Shown here: one piece after another, positions 18,538-27,698 of the stretch
How positions within the stretch are numbered: the first letter of the stretch is position 1
Layout of the letters: every line of letters begins with the position of its first letter
Assembly (NCBI GenBank): GCA_009731375.1
Contig: BJOX01000216.1
Location: forward strand, 574,225 to 632,592
Direction of reading: 5' to 3'
Length of the DNA stretch: 58,368 nucleotides
Source of the DNA: Paulinella micropora
Lineage: Eukaryota > Cercozoa > Imbricatea > Euglyphida
Position numbers and translations under genes: made by a program
Notes under the pieces: generated by a model
Told to the model about the DNA's origin: nothing
Database searches by the model: none
What the model saw: only the letters and a program-made list of their open reading frames with translations

Positions 18538-18876
18538 CTAAATTTGGGCGCCAAATTGTGCCGTCCGGAGGTAGGGCGCGTGATACGGTTGAAAAAGGCG
18601 GTACGTCCTAGCTTTCCCGGGGAAACAGCCGTAAGCGCCAGTTTGGCGCCAAAATCTACCTGCGCAAAAAAAAATCTCACGCGGACGCCCCAACGCCGCC
18701 GTGAGGAAGACGTCCTCCCCCTCCCTCTCACTCTCATCGCCCCTCTCACTCTCGTCGCCCCTCGCACTTTCGTCGCCCCTGTCACCTTTGTCGCCCCGCT
18801 CCCCTTTGCTCTGCACCTCCCTGCCTCTAGGGAGGGTGAGAGGGCCGAAAAACATTTCCGTGTGAGTAAAAAGCAT
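18538..18876 (-). CDS. Collagen-like short ORF, copy 2
   Basis: 112 aa from MLFTHTEMFFG: PRGREVQSKGERGDKGDRGD and further GDE/SER triplets, then EGEDVFLTAALGRPREI and a tail translated from a MITE-2-like palindrome. Gly occurs every third residue through most of the central repeat, and RGD occurs repeatedly. Collagen-like proteins are known in mimiviruses and others as fibre or glycosylated surface proteins; any such role here is inference. Confidence 0.4.
   Translation of the reverse strand: MLFTHTEMFFGPLTLPRGREVQSKGERGDKGDRGDESARGDESERGDESEREGEDVFLTAALGRPREIFFCAGRFWRQTGAYGCFPGKARTYRLFQPYHAPYLRTAQFGAQI
18545..18680 (+). repeat. MITE-2-like palindrome, array copy a
   Basis: GGGCGCCAAATTGTGCCGTCC, GCGTGATACGGTTGAAAAAGG and CAGTTTGGCGCCAAAATC. 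The GGCGCCAAA(T/C)TG ends are inverted about 95 bp apart. Confidence 0.6.
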
Positions 18877-18935
18877 ACCGTTTCTCCCCACGGGAAAACG
18901 TCCGATTTTTCTGCTAGTCTCCGGAACGGCCCCTG

Positions 18936-19355
18936 CTAAATTCGGGCGCCAAATTGTGCCGTCCGGAGGTAGGGTGCGTGATACGGTTGGAAAAGGCAGT
19001 ACGTCTTAGCCTTCCCGGGGAAACAGCAGTAAGAGCCAATTTGGCGCCAAAATCTACTTGCGCAAAAAAAAATCTCACGCGGACGCCCCAACGCCGCCGT
19101 GAGGAAGACGTCCTCCCCCTCCCTCTCATCGCCCCTCTCACTTTCGTCGCCCCTCTCACTTTCGTCGCCCCTCTCACCTTCGTCGCCCCTCTCACCTTCG
19201 TCGCCCCTCTCACCTTCGTCGCCCCTCTCACCTTCGTCGCCCCTCTCACCTTCGTCGCCCCTCTCACTCTCATCGCCCCTCGCACTCTCGTCGCCCCGCT
19301 CCCCTTTGCTCTGCACCTCCCTGCCTCTAGGGAAGGTGCGAGGGCCGAAAAACAT
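18936..19355 (-). CDS. Collagen-like short ORF, copy 1
   Basis: 139 aa starting at ATG (MFFGPRTFPRGREVQSK). About ten hexapeptides of type GERGDE follow, each coded by one 18-bp minisatellite unit, so repeat number can change without breaking the frame. The tail (EGEDVFLTAALGRPREI onward) matches copy 2 and runs through a palindromic MITE-2-like block. The repeat keeps frame in all three tandem copies, which weakly favours coding. The alternative strand gives APLTFV repeats. Confidence 0.4.
   Translation of the reverse strand: MFFGPRTFPRGREVQSKGERGDESARGDESERGDEGERGDEGERGDEGERGDEGERGDEGERGDESERGDESERGDEREGEDVFLTAALGRPREIFFCASRFWRQIGSYCCFPGKAKTYCLFQPYHAPYLRTAQFGARI
18945..19075 (+). repeat. 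MITE-2-like palindrome, array copy b
   Basis: Same block as at 18545 about 400 bp on, with perfect inverted GGCGCCAAATTG / CAATTTGGCGCC ends. Confidence 0.65.
19125..19305 (+). repeat. 18-bp minisatellite
   Basis: About ten tandem units of TCGTCGCCCCTCTCACCT with small variations (ACTT, ACTC). Shorter versions are at 18365-18410 and 18725-18800. Multiples of 18 bp keep the minus-strand Gly-X-Y frame. Confidence 0.85.
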
Positions 19356-19715
19356 TTCCGTTCTTGCTGCAATTCCTCGTGGTACCAGCCGGCAGCAGGG
19401 GTATCAGTTCTCGGTGAAGCTCACCCCTCCTCTGCTCCTTTTCTCTCCCGCTCCCGAGTTTTAGCGTCAAGTGGCACTGTCACGGTGGTTGAGGTGTAAA
19501 AAAAAAGTGGCTCAAGCATCGACAATACTTTTTTCAACGGCTTGGCGGCGGAAATATCAGTAGCAAATTCCTTTTATTTAAAACCTTACCCTCCCCGCTC
19601 TCTCGCTCTCTCTAGCGAAGGATTGTACGCTTTCTGCGCCTGGCCCGCATTTTCTCCCCCCCCCCCCTTTTCTCGCCGCTTTTTCCCATACTGATGTCTA
19701 AAAGAGGAGGGGATC

Positions 19716-20437
19716 ATGCTCTCTCGTGCCCTGCCTAGCTTGCCAGTTGGGCTATGGGGCAAAATCCGGGGCTTCTTGAGCTGGAGCGACCTGCACTGCC
19801 TGTCAGGCGCCAGCCGCAGTTTGTCCGGCCTGGTACAACGAGCAGGCTTCTGGTTGGGCTGCGAGCTTGCGGAGCTAGATTTACGCGCGCCGGCACACCG
19901 ACGCGCGTTGGCAGCCTGGGGTAGGCCTTGGCAAGAGTCTCGGATAGCGATCAAGCACTTGCATGTTGCAGACCCCCTGCCTGACATCAAAGCCCTCGGC
20001 GGCGTTCATGTCCACAGATTGTCATTCCCTAGGGACGACTGCGCGTCCACGAACGAGCTGTTAGGCCAAATGTCAGGTGTGCTAATGGAAAGACTGAAGC
20101 ATCTGGACTTGGCGCGATGCCGTGGGCTCACAAACATCGGGCTGGGGCACGTGCAAAAGTTCACGGAACTCCAAGAGATGAACCTTTCTCAATGCCGTCA
20201 AATCACAAACGCGGGGCTGTCGCACTTGTCGGAGCTGCACCGGCTCCGGAGCCTAAACTTGTTTGATTGGTACTAGATCTCTCGCATTGCACCAACATGG
20301 TAGGCACGGGCCTGGCAGCCCTTGCGACTAGACTCCCGGCTCTGCGCGAGCTAGATGTCAGAGAATGCGGTCTATGCCCATTCATAATAAAGTCCGTCGT
20401 GCCCGTCTTGAAGAGTAGTTTATCATTCCAACGTTAG
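19716..20437 (+). pseudogene. F-box/LRR protein with frameshift
   Basis: The ATG at 19716 opens a clear F-box (LPSLPVGLWGKIRGFLSW, then LHCLSGASRSLSGLV), followed by LRRs with the cysteine-type pattern (LKHLDLARCRGLTNIGL, LQEMNLSQCRQITNAGL). The frame stops at 20276, but the next LRR (LDLSHCTNMVGTGLAAL, LRELDVREC) continues immediately in another frame to a TAG at 20435. A one- or two-base shift near 20268 explains the break. It is much shorter than the LRR gene at 2541 and probably truncated. Likely originally an SCF-type substrate receptor. Confidence 0.7.
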
Positions 20438-20439
20438 TC

Positions 20440-20530
20440 GCAGCTTTTAATAAAACAAAATGTTTGTACTCTTCTGGAACTTTAATAAAAAATTTACACT
20501 TTGTTTTGGTACATTCTTAGCGCGCCCCCC
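20440..20530 (+). terminator. AATAAA-rich 3' region
   Basis: Two AATAAA motifs (TTTTAATAAAACAAAATG and CTTTAATAAAAAATTTAC) follow the broken LRR gene, then TTTTGGTACATTCTTAGCGC, a word also seen after other genes. Polyadenylation is inferred. Confidence 0.4.
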
Positions 20531-20856
20531 GCCCCCCCCCCCTCTCCCCTCCTCCTACCCCCCAAACATGTTTTTGGTTTGAGCTCCTGAGATGATGCAG
20601 AAAGAAGAAACAAGCATTATACTGTAGCGAGACGAAGTATAATGGCGTTGACCACACGCGGGCTAGTGTTTTGTTTAGAGCGTCGTCACCGAGAGTTTTG
20701 CCGCTGTTACCGAGGGTACATTAAGCTCTGCTTATGAATACCTGCTTGGGCATGCGGACGACACACAAACACCAGGTGCAGACGTCGTCTAAACGGCATC
20801 GGCGCGGTGCCTCCTAACCTTTCTGCAACTACGCCGCGTGCGGTCGTAGTACATAG

Positions 20857-21065
20857 CTTCCCCACGACGTTGACCCCGGAACTTTTGTCGCACAATTGCT
20901 GGAGTTGTTACGAAACCCGAATGCCTGGCTGTACGGCGTCAGGCGCCTCGAATTGCACCTCGGCCGCGGTGGCGAGTTCAAAGATGTAAATAGTCTGATA
21001 ATCGAGTGCGCGCAGGTAGAAGACGTTATGATATATTTTCACGGTGCCCGGGGATCGCAACCAAC
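20857..21065 (+). pseudogene. LRR/F-box-family fragment
   Basis: An open stretch entered right after a TAG and without ATG: FVAQLLELLRNPNAWLYGVR, RLELHLGRGGEF, then VNSLIIECAQVEDVMIYF. It resembles a single LRR flank of the neighbouring genes. Upstream (20540-20856) I see only a C tract and no frame worth calling. Confidence 0.35.
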
Positions 21066-21129
21066 CCCCCGCAGCCGTGCGTCCGTGGTGGCAGTTTGCT
21101 GTCCGACCTGAGCTTTAATCCGCCGGGTT

Positions 21130-22281
21130 TTACACTTTCTTATTTCTGCCGGTGCAACGTTCACAGGGGTCATTATCAAGTGGCACGGGCGAGAGCCCCA
21201 AGAAATTCTGCAAGACAAGGCTGGCGTCGCGATCTCTGTCCTGCAGGAATTTGGAAACAACCGCATTAGCTAGAACCCCGGGACGGCAAGCCTGTTTTAG
21301 TTTCTCCGCCTTCGACAGCCAGACGTTGAGCTGCTTGTTGATAGCCAAGACCTCCGCCGAGAGGCCGTATTCGCGGAGGGCCGCCATGACACAACGCACG
21401 GCCTGCGGCCCCAGCAGCCTGCACCACTGCTCCCAGTCGGCTTGTCTAGTGTAATTATGTATAGTCTTGTGCCAGGCTGCGGGTAGCGGATTTTCTTTTC
21501 TTTCGAGCCACCGGCGCAGAAAGGTTTCCAGTGGATTAGCAGAAGCCAACAACTGCCTAGCAAGAGGTGTGGCAGGCGCCGGCATGGTCTCGTCGATGAA
21601 GATGCGTTCTCGGCTAGTCAGTACCTGGCTCAACTCGTGGTCCAAATCAACCAACTCGGACAGCACTCCTCCGCCACAGGCCGGGATCCTTTTCTGATCG
21701 CCAACCAAGTACTCCAGAGCGTCCGATAGCGCAGGCCAGTATCTACTAAGCTCTTGAATCTGGAAGTATGGCTTAGCAGGCCCGCTGAAGATACTTTGCT
21801 CCTGAGCCGGCGAGTTGCTGAAAAGCAGGCCTACTCTAAGCTCCCGCGGCGACGAATTGCTTGCTGCGCCGGAGCTTGTTTGTGACACACCCGACAGAAA
21901 CCAGATATACGGCTGCCCGTACTCCTTGATTAGTTCCTTTTTGGAAAAATATTTGTGCCTGACGATCGTAACTCGGATATGCCCTTTACCTTCTTCACCA
22001 AACTCCTTTCTTTCATAACATAAGCTCTGCAGCCCAATAGGAACAGGCCACTCTTTGCTTTGTTTAGCCCACCAGGCAGGAATCGTGAGGTGCGCGCTAT
22101 GCTTGCACCACGTAGCCTGGGTGTCAGCTTGTCGTAAGCGAACCCTTGGAAGCAAGCCCAGCTTTGTCTTAAGCTCTCCGATAGTCACGTCCGCCCCTAC
22201 CGTGGACTCTTCTTGGAATTGCTGCATGCCACCATCTTGGTCTAGCTGATAGTATGTAAGTTTTAGTGGCGCCTCACCCAT
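21130..22281 (-). CDS. Hypothetical protein, 383 aa
   Basis: Starts at the ATG of MGEAPLKLTYYQL. The longer frame upstream crosses a gap and belongs to the next gene's antisense. The amino part (TVGADVTIGELKTKLGLLP) resembles a ubiquitin-like beta-grasp start, and a basic segment (HIRVTIVRHKYFSKKEL) follows. The carboxy half is helical (DALEYLVGDQKRIP, LETFLRRWLERKENPLP, RCVMAALREYGL). No family is recognised. It ends about 20 nt from the LRR fragment in a compact layout. A G tract and 103-N gap lie upstream, so its promoter is not visible. Confidence 0.6.
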   Translation of the reverse strand: MGEAPLKLTYYQLDQDGGMQQFQEESTVGADVTIGELKTKLGLLPRVRLRQADTQATWCKHSAHLTIPAWWAKQSKEWPVPIGLQSLCYERKEFGEEGKGHIRVTIVRHKYFSKKELIKEYGQPYIWFLSGVSQTSSGAASNSSPRELRVGLLFSNSPAQEQSIFSGPAKPYFQIQELSRYWPALSDALEYLVGDQKRIPACGGGVLSELVDLDHELSQVLTSRERIFIDETMPAPATPLARQLLASANPLETFLRRWLERKENPLPAAWHKTIHNYTRQADWEQWCRLLGPQAVRCVMAALREYGLSAEVLAINKQLNVWLSKAEKLKQACRPGVLANAVVSKFLQDRDRDASLVLQNFLGLSPVPLDNDPCERCTGRNKKV

Positions 22282-22430
22282 TTCTCTCTTACCTCCACCT
22301 TTAGCGCCTGCCGAAAAAGAAAGGAGTGTTACAATACATGATTGGCCAACAACTGCGTACATGTACCGAAACGGACCAAGAAAAGGAACGAGCGCGACGG
22401 TGGGGGGGGGGGGGGGGGGGGGCCCTTCCC

Positions 22431-22533
22431 NNNNNNNNNNNNNNNNNNNNNNNNNNNNNNNNNNNNNNNNNNNNNNNNNNNNNNNNNNNNNNNNNNNNNN
22501 NNNNNNNNNNNNNNNNNNNNNNNNNNNNNNNNN
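22431..22533. other. Assembly gap, 103 Ns
   Basis: Follows a run of 22 G. It removes the 3' end of the F-box/LRR gene at 22534-24437. Confidence 0.9.
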
Positions 22534-24437
22534 AGGCCGTTCAGGAGCCGCGACGCCAACAGGTTCAGCAGCCTTCTGGGCATTGGGTCCTCGAGCACGA
22601 AGCTGTTGGCAGCCGGGGCGTGCCGACAAAGCTGTTCCACGGTACGCGTGACGTCCTTGACCCCTGCCGTGCAGTCCTGCCCCTTCTGGTATAAACGAGA
22701 TAAGCGAGTAATCTGGCCGCTTAGGTAGTCCGCTAAGAGCAGGCGCAGTTGTGCGCCCTCCTGCCACGGCCGTTGCTGCGGCAGCAGGCAACGGCCGTGG
22801 AATGCGGCGGCGGGGGGGCCCACCCCCGCACACGCCAAGAACACCGCGGCCTCTTCGCCACCGTTGAACGGGGCCCGCATGCAGCTGTACAAAGGCCCCG
22901 AGCCGCCGCGGCTGGGCCACGCACGCAAGAGCGTGTAGCTGCCCCTGACGTAGGCCGACATTTGCGCCTGCGCGCTGCGCCTGACGTTTTGTTCGCAGAG
23001 GAAGGACACGTGAGCGTGGACAATTACTGGTAGGCGGCAGAGCGCGCGCAGCAGTCTGTTCTGCAGTTCTATCAAAGGCCAGGGGTCGCGCTGGCTCCGT
23101 CTGATAAAGTGACGAATGTAGCCACACAAGTTGAACGACAGGAAACGAAAAACGGGCGGTGGCCGCGGCGGGTCAGCCAACACCTTTTCCCAGCGCCTAG
23201 CCCAACGTCGCAGGCGCGAGCTGTCGCCCAGCACCGAGCGCGCTTCTGTCAGCAGCACCGTTCTGGTCGGCATGGCTAGGGCAATCGCTAGTTCGCGTTT
23301 ATGGCCTGGCTGTGCCAAGAACGCACGGGCCAGCGCGGGCGCCGCACCGGAGCCGCGGTCCACCACCGCCAGCACGGCGGGCCTCAGCACCCCGAGCGCC
23401 GACAGGTCGCCAGGCAGGGCCGCGTGCCGCAAACCAATGTTCAGCAGCTCCAGGTCCAGCCAAGGGGGTCTAGTCCCGCCTGGCAGCAGCAGCGCTGCCA
23501 GTCGTTGCAGCGAGCCGCGCGACAGCCCCGGAAAGTGCTCGGCGCCAGGCTCAATCGCTAGCTGGTTCTGGCAGGCCGACACCCGGAGCTTGTACGCCGT
23601 TAGCGCGGGAGTAAGCTCAGGTACCCAATTCAACCCCGAGCCACACACCGAGGCCCGGCGCAACAGCTGCGACAGACCTACTGAGCAATCCAGCTCTATC
23701 TTTTTTAGGTGTGGCCACCGTGCCGAGCCCGGCCAAACCATCACGTCGTGTGGTTGTTGTAGTTGCGATCTGGGGTTCGACAGGCTTATGCGCTGGAGGT
23801 GCAGGGCGAGGTTCTGAAATTCAGGGCCGAACATGCGCGCATTAGCGCACCCGTGCAACTCGAGCACTCGCAGCGCGCGGCAGCCCAGGCCGCCCACGCC
23901 CATCGCTCCCAGGTCCACGTTAGTCAACTTCAGCTCCCTGAGACCGGGCGCCAGCGCAATCAGCCCCGGCAGAACGGGCCGGCTCCAGGGGCCGGCTGGA
24001 GCCCCCGCGGGACGCCGCAGGACCACTACCTCTAGGCGGTACAAGCCACCACCACCCGCTCTTGTCTGTGCAAATGCCCAGGCCGCGAGCAGCTTGGCCA
24101 CTGCGCGCGGGTGGCCGCTCACGAACAGCCGTCGAACCCTAGTAAAGTACGACAGGACGCTCTGTAGTAGACGCACGTTGCCGTCCGGCAGGGCGGAGCT
24201 TATGTAGCGTAAGCTTAGAGAGGCGTCGGGCTGGGCCTGCGACACGACCTGTGCGGGCAACGGTCGGCGCGCACCCTCGGTGTCCAAGGCCGCGTGCAGG
24301 CAAATCAGCAGCGACGCGCGCTCCCCCGCCCTGCGATGCCAATCACGGCATGTCCGGCTCAGCGCCAGCAAGTCTCTGCAGCCTAGGCTCAACGCTAGGT
24401 GCTGATAAATTACACCATCTCGATCGAACGCCGCCAT
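22534..24437 (-). CDS. F-box/LRR-like protein, 3' end in gap
   Basis: The ATG at 24437 sits directly after a (TC)n run. The amino end is an F-box (GVIYQHLALSLGCRDLLALS, then RTCRDWHRRAG). The middle has irregular LRRs (LRELKLTNVDLGAMGVGGL, LRVLELHGCANARMF, LKKIELDCSVGLSQLL). The carboxy half is a separate domain of unknown type (LAIALAMPTRTVLLTEARS, FRFLSFNLCGYIRHF, FLCEQNVRRSAQAQMSAYV). More than 630 codons are open before the Ns. A shredded copy of the carboxy half is at 37731-38215, so this domain has been duplicated within the window. Likely an SCF-type adaptor; targets unknown. Confidence 0.75.
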
Positions 24438-24462
24438 CTCTCTCTCTCTCTCTCTCTCTCTC
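24436..24462 (+). repeat. (CT)n microsatellite at gene start
   Basis: About 13 CT units immediately upstream of the minus-strand ATG at 24437, so it lies in the 5' leader. Similar GA runs precede the Sel1 genes at 44778 and 46317. Confidence 0.8.
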
Positions 24463-24544
24463 CCGAGCGCGAGCCCGACGTCCCTCGCACCTGTTTTCCC
24501 CTCTCCCCTGGGTGTTTTTCTGTTGTTGAGCCCCAAAACAGAGT

Positions 24545-24665
24545 TTGCCTATTTTTACTTCCCCTCTAAAGTCACAAATTTAACCTCAGAGTGACCAGGT
24601 ACAGGCCTTGCCCTTGGCTTTTTGTGGGCCCTGCCTCGACTACAAACTCCGTCTAAGTTCTGGGG
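24545..24665 (+). repeat. Dispersed repeat shared with 27.36-27.46 kb
   Basis: CCCCTCTAAAGTCACAAATTT, CAGGCCTTGCCCTTGGCTTT and CTACAAACTCCGTCTAAG recur in the same order upstream of the TnpB-like gene. The following TTGGTGCTCTTTTTACGTGTG recurs at 30.46 kb. Otherwise 24540-24840 shows no gene. Confidence 0.6.
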
Positions 24666-25014
24666 GGCCTTGCCTTTATTGTTGGTGCTCTTTTTACGTG
24701 TGTTGTTACCTTTGTTTGTTTATCCACCGCCCCTTATTGAAACACGGGTATAAAGAGCAGCAAACGACAGACCTCGCGAGCACGCTCCGGCTTCTCAGCG
24801 TGCCCCCTACGACATCAGCAAATGAATGAAAGGAGCGTAAGTTAACTCGGGGGGAGGGGGCAAGCCCCGCGTCTCCCCCCCCCCCCTACCCAGGTTTTCA
24901 GACGGGAGAGAGGGCTAAGACAAGGGTCGTGCCTTCTCCCCTCCCCGGCTCTCTCTGTCTCTCTATCAAATGCAAAACTCTGTTGGGGGATTTTTTTTAA
25001 ATTAAATTTTTTTT

Positions 25015-25140
25015 TGTAGCTTCTGCGCCCTTCCCCTCCCCCCTTCTTTTTTCTTCTTCTTTCCCACTTGAGCCCCCTGAGCCCGGGGGGCTCAAAGAAC
25101 AAGGAGAAGGGAGAGGGGAAGGGCGCAGAATGTCCTTTCT
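25015..25140 (+). repeat. GAGCCC hairpin repeat (family 3)
   Basis: Near-perfect long palindrome: TTCTGCGCCCTTCCCCTCCC at one end, GGGAGGGGAAGGGCGCAGAA at the other, TTGAGCCCCCTGAGCCCGGG at the centre. Confidence 0.75.
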
Positions 25141-25204
25141 CTCTCCCGCCGCCCGGTTCTGAAATCGTTTCAAGAAAGAAAAAAACAAATTGTCTTTTGC
25201 CACA

Positions 25205-25275
25205 GCTACACATGTGATATGGCCAAAACACGGGAGGCGTGATACGGCCGAAACAGTGGCACTTTTGCCAAGCAC
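25205..25275 (+). repeat. MITE-2 fragment
   Basis: CATGTGATATGGCCAAAACA and GGCGTGATACGGCCGAAACA, two tandem versions of the MITE-2 arm. Confidence 0.55.
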
Positions 25276-25311
25276 GCACCAAAGCCGGCTAAATCAGTCT
25301 AGGCACCAAGG

Positions 25312-25850
25312 TTACAGTGGAGCTCTTGCCCTAGTTATTTCCGCTAAGGGCAGCAGCACCACATCCACAAAGAACTCCAGTTCTTGGCACAGTATATCCA
25401 GGCGGTTAGGTGTTTCCGTATCTTCGGAACCAGGGCTGCGCATAGGGCCAGGAGCGTTCCGTTGTCTTCGCCCCACAACCGAGGGTCGCCGCAGTCGACT
25501 AGTTGCAGGCACCGCAACGGCGGCACGGCGCCGGCGGGCCACAGCGCGCTGACCCCGAGCAGCGGCCTGATATTGGCTACGAACTCTTCTAGCGCACACT
25601 CATTGTCTAGCGTTAGGGACAAGGCCACCAGCTGCCCCGAGGAGGACGTCGTCCAAGCTCCCAAGAGCTCAACGGCCGCGCGCGAGTCACAGTTCAGGGA
25701 CAGGCGCGTGACGTGGCGTCGTTGAGTGCCAAGGCCAGCCACAACTGCGGCAGCAGGTACACGTCTAGCTGCTGTTTCCAGGCCCTGGAGGTCCGCAGCA
25801 GGGTCACCAGGTCCTGTCGCGCCAGCAGCCCGGCCCCGGCACCGTCGCCC
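25312..25850 (-). pseudogene. F-box/LRR remnant meeting histone H3 head-on
   Basis: The minus strand shows the second half of an F-box ([19 protein letters not shown]), then after a shift near 25720 LRR-like text (RHVTRLSLNCDSRAAVELLG, LVALSLTLDNECALEEFV, LRCLQLVDCGDPRLWG), and after another near 25413 an ending LDILCQELEFFVDVVLLPL. The amino half of the F-box is missing. The break coincides with the 5' break of the plus-strand histone H3 core at about 25840, so one rearrangement truncated both. Confidence 0.6.
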
Positions 25851-26128
25851 TGCGCGAGATCCGCCGCTACCAGAAGGCTACTGACCTCCTGGTGCACAAG
25901 CTGTCTTTTGCACGCCTCGTCAGGGAGATTGCACAGGATTTCAAGCAGGACCTGCGCTTCCAGTCCCCTGCGATCCTCGCGCTGCAGGAGGCATTGGAGG
26001 ACTACCTGGTGCACTTGTTTGAGGAAGCACAGTTGTGTGCCATCCATGCCATGCGTGTCACTGTCATGCCCAATGACCTCCGCCTGGCACGCCGCATCCG
26101 CGGAGAAAGATCTCCGGCTCCCAACTAG
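25830..26128 (+). pseudogene. Histone H3 core, amino tail lost
   Basis: The frame carries the H3 fold from the [13 protein letters not shown] segment (alpha-N) through [37 protein letters not shown] and [17 protein letters not shown] to [15 protein letters not shown], with a short SPAPN tail. Nearly the whole histone fold is intact and the residues at the H3-H3' interface (Cys, His) are kept. There is no usable ATG or recognisable K/R-rich tail upstream: the tail region is sequence of an antisense F-box gene. One extra C in a CCCC run near 25840 would join an upstream frame, but that frame is not tail-like. H3 genes occur in several giant viruses (marseilleviruses, medusavirus) and all eukaryotes. 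Function as it stands is doubtful. Confidence 0.85.
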
Positions 26129-26375
26129 GGAGCCAACGCTATAGCCAGCAGTCTTTTTTATTAAAAAGAAGATGTACCAGCGAAATAAATTTAGTTCACT
26201 CAGCCACCAGACTGTCAAGCCGGACAGTGCGGCCCCAAAGTACAGACTTCTATTCTCAAAAGGAAATCATCGGTAATGCGGGGGGGAGGGGGGGGGGAGA
26301 AGGGAATTCTTCTGTCGCAGGAGCTTTTGCATCTGCCGCTTGGATTCAAACCGCTAAATGTCCAGGAACAAAGTA

Positions 26376-26669
26376 CTAGAAATGCTTGGTGTGACCTTTG
26401 CCCAAGCAGCTACGACAATAGTCCCGACCACTCCCACGGCAATCCGAGCACTCAGAACTTTCCCGTCCCTCTGGTTTGCAAATCCCACAACGCGTAACCT
26501 TATCTTCCCAACGACCTGTGCCTGAGCAAAAATCGCATCTGGTGTAGATTTTGCCTTGGTCGCAATGGCGGCACCGTGAAGAAGCCTGGCCAGTGCCATC
26601 ACACCTCTGACACTTATATTCGGCGTAGTAAGTGCTACTGTTTTCGTATTCTGAGCCTGAATTGCCCAT
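26376..26669 (-). CDS. DnaJ-type zinc-finger (CxxCxGxG) protein
   Basis: 97 aa from the ATG at 26669. Four or more zinc-binding CxxC(x)GxG-like modules: CQRCDGTGQ, CRHCDQGK, CDFCSGTGR, CGICKPEG, CSDCRGSGR, CRSCLGKG. This is the cysteine-rich region of DnaJ/Hsp40 or of small plant DnaJ-like and BSD2 proteins, without a J domain or substrate-binding domain. Such stand-alone fingers act in protein folding or disulfide handling. A C tract lies just before the upstream repeat at 26695. The stop is followed by no clear signal. Confidence 0.75.
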   Translation of the reverse strand: MGNSGSEYENSSTYYAEYKCQRCDGTGQASSRCRHCDQGKIYTRCDFCSGTGRWEDKVTRCGICKPEGRESSECSDCRGSGRDYCRSCLGKGHTKHF

Positions 26670-26694
26670 AGAATGCTGTCGAAAAATTTTACAT

Positions 26695-27000
26695 AATGCT
26701 TAACGAGGCCACACCAGAGAGGAGAAGAGGACAATGTGGGGTGTGTGGTTACTGCCCCCCCCCCTCTGTCCCCCTTCCTCCCGCACCCTTGGCTCTCTTG
26801 CCTGTTTCCCCCCCCCCCCCCCCCCCCCCCCCCTTTCTTTTNNNNNNNNNNNNNNNNNNNNNNNNNNNNNNNNNNNNNNNNNNNCCCCCCTTTCCCCCCC
26901 CCCCCCTCCTCTTCCCTCCTTTGTGTTACCCGGCAGCTTCCCCTGGGTAACCAAAGAAGCAACAACAGCGGGAGGAGGGAGGCAGGAGCGCTGGCTGGGT
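26695..27000 (+). repeat. Dispersed repeat, partner of 38285-38440
   Basis: GAGGCCACACCAGAGA, GAAGAGGACAATGTGGGGTG and CTTCCCCTGGGTAACCAAAG recur in order at 38.3-38.44 kb. Here a C tract and a 43-N gap (26842-26884) interrupt it. Confidence 0.65.
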
Positions 27001-27074
27001 GGCCGAGCTTTAATAAAAAACTTTTCTTAAATCCTTTCAAGAAAGAAAAAAAAACAAATTATCTTTTGCCACAT

Positions 27075-27180
27075 CCACACGTGTGATATGGCCGAAACAC
27101 AGGAGGCGTTATACGGCCGAAACGGGGCGCTTTGCCAAAGTGTCCTCTGGTAATGCCTTTTTCGACCATATCAAAACAAC
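27075..27180 (+). repeat. MITE-2 copy
   Basis: GTGTGATATGGCCGAAACAC, GGCGTTATACGGCCGAAACG and, inverted, CCTTTTTCGACCATATCA. Confidence 0.65.
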
Positions 27181-27357
27181 TCGTCAGTAGAATAAGTTTT
27201 CGCCAGGGGTGGGAAAGGGAAGAGGGGCAGGAGAGGGGGGAGGGAAGGGGGGAACATCTCCCCCCCTCCCCCCCCTTCCCGCTCCAAAAGGAAATAAGAG
27301 TGGGGAAGGGGGGTGCCCCCCCCCCCCTACGGTGGGCTCCGAAAAAAGTTGGTCTAT

Positions 27358-27545
27358 TTTTGTCCCCCCTCTAAACCCACAAATTTGACCGTACAGGCAT
27401 GGCCCTGTCCTTGGCTTTATGGGTCCTGTTTCCACTACAAAATCCGTCTAAGTCATCCGAAGAGTGACATCTCCAATGAGACGGCGCATTCTCTGGGACC
27501 AGAAAGCATGGCCCCCCGGGCCACACCTACAGCCCACGCCTGCGA
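27358..27545 (+). repeat. Shared blocks upstream of the TnpB-like gene
   Basis: 27358-27455 matches 24545-24665; 27450-27545 (ATCCGAAGAGTGACATCTCC through AAAGCATGGCCC) matches 30276-30365. The latter seems to be the extreme 5' end of the TnpB-like gene, found separately at 30.3 kb. Confidence 0.6.
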
Positions 27546-27639
27546 GTTGGCCACGAGAAGAGAAGACCCGAGAAAAGAAGTCAAAACCCACGCCGGCTCC
27601 TCCAGAGCCGCCTTTAGTTTATGCGCCGTTCTGGACTGA

Positions 27640-27698
27640 GTCCGGGGGGCAAGGCCCCCCGAGCCCCCCTTTCAGCCCGCGCCAGCGGGCTGGTACGA
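27640..27698 (+). repeat. GC double-hairpin insert 1
   Basis: GGGGGGCAAGGCCCCCC hairpin, spacer of C and TTT, then CAGCCCGC-GCCA-GCGGGCTG. Same design as inserts 2 and 3. Confidence 0.7.

Noticed and set aside
18360-19305. CRISPR-like array
   Set aside because: The 18-bp units are directly adjacent with no unique spacers, and there are no cas genes; it is a minisatellite.
22282-23127. 665-codon frame joining the 383-aa gene to sequence beyond the gap
   Set aside because: It crosses 103 Ns and the upstream part is an alternative frame of the F-box/LRR gene.
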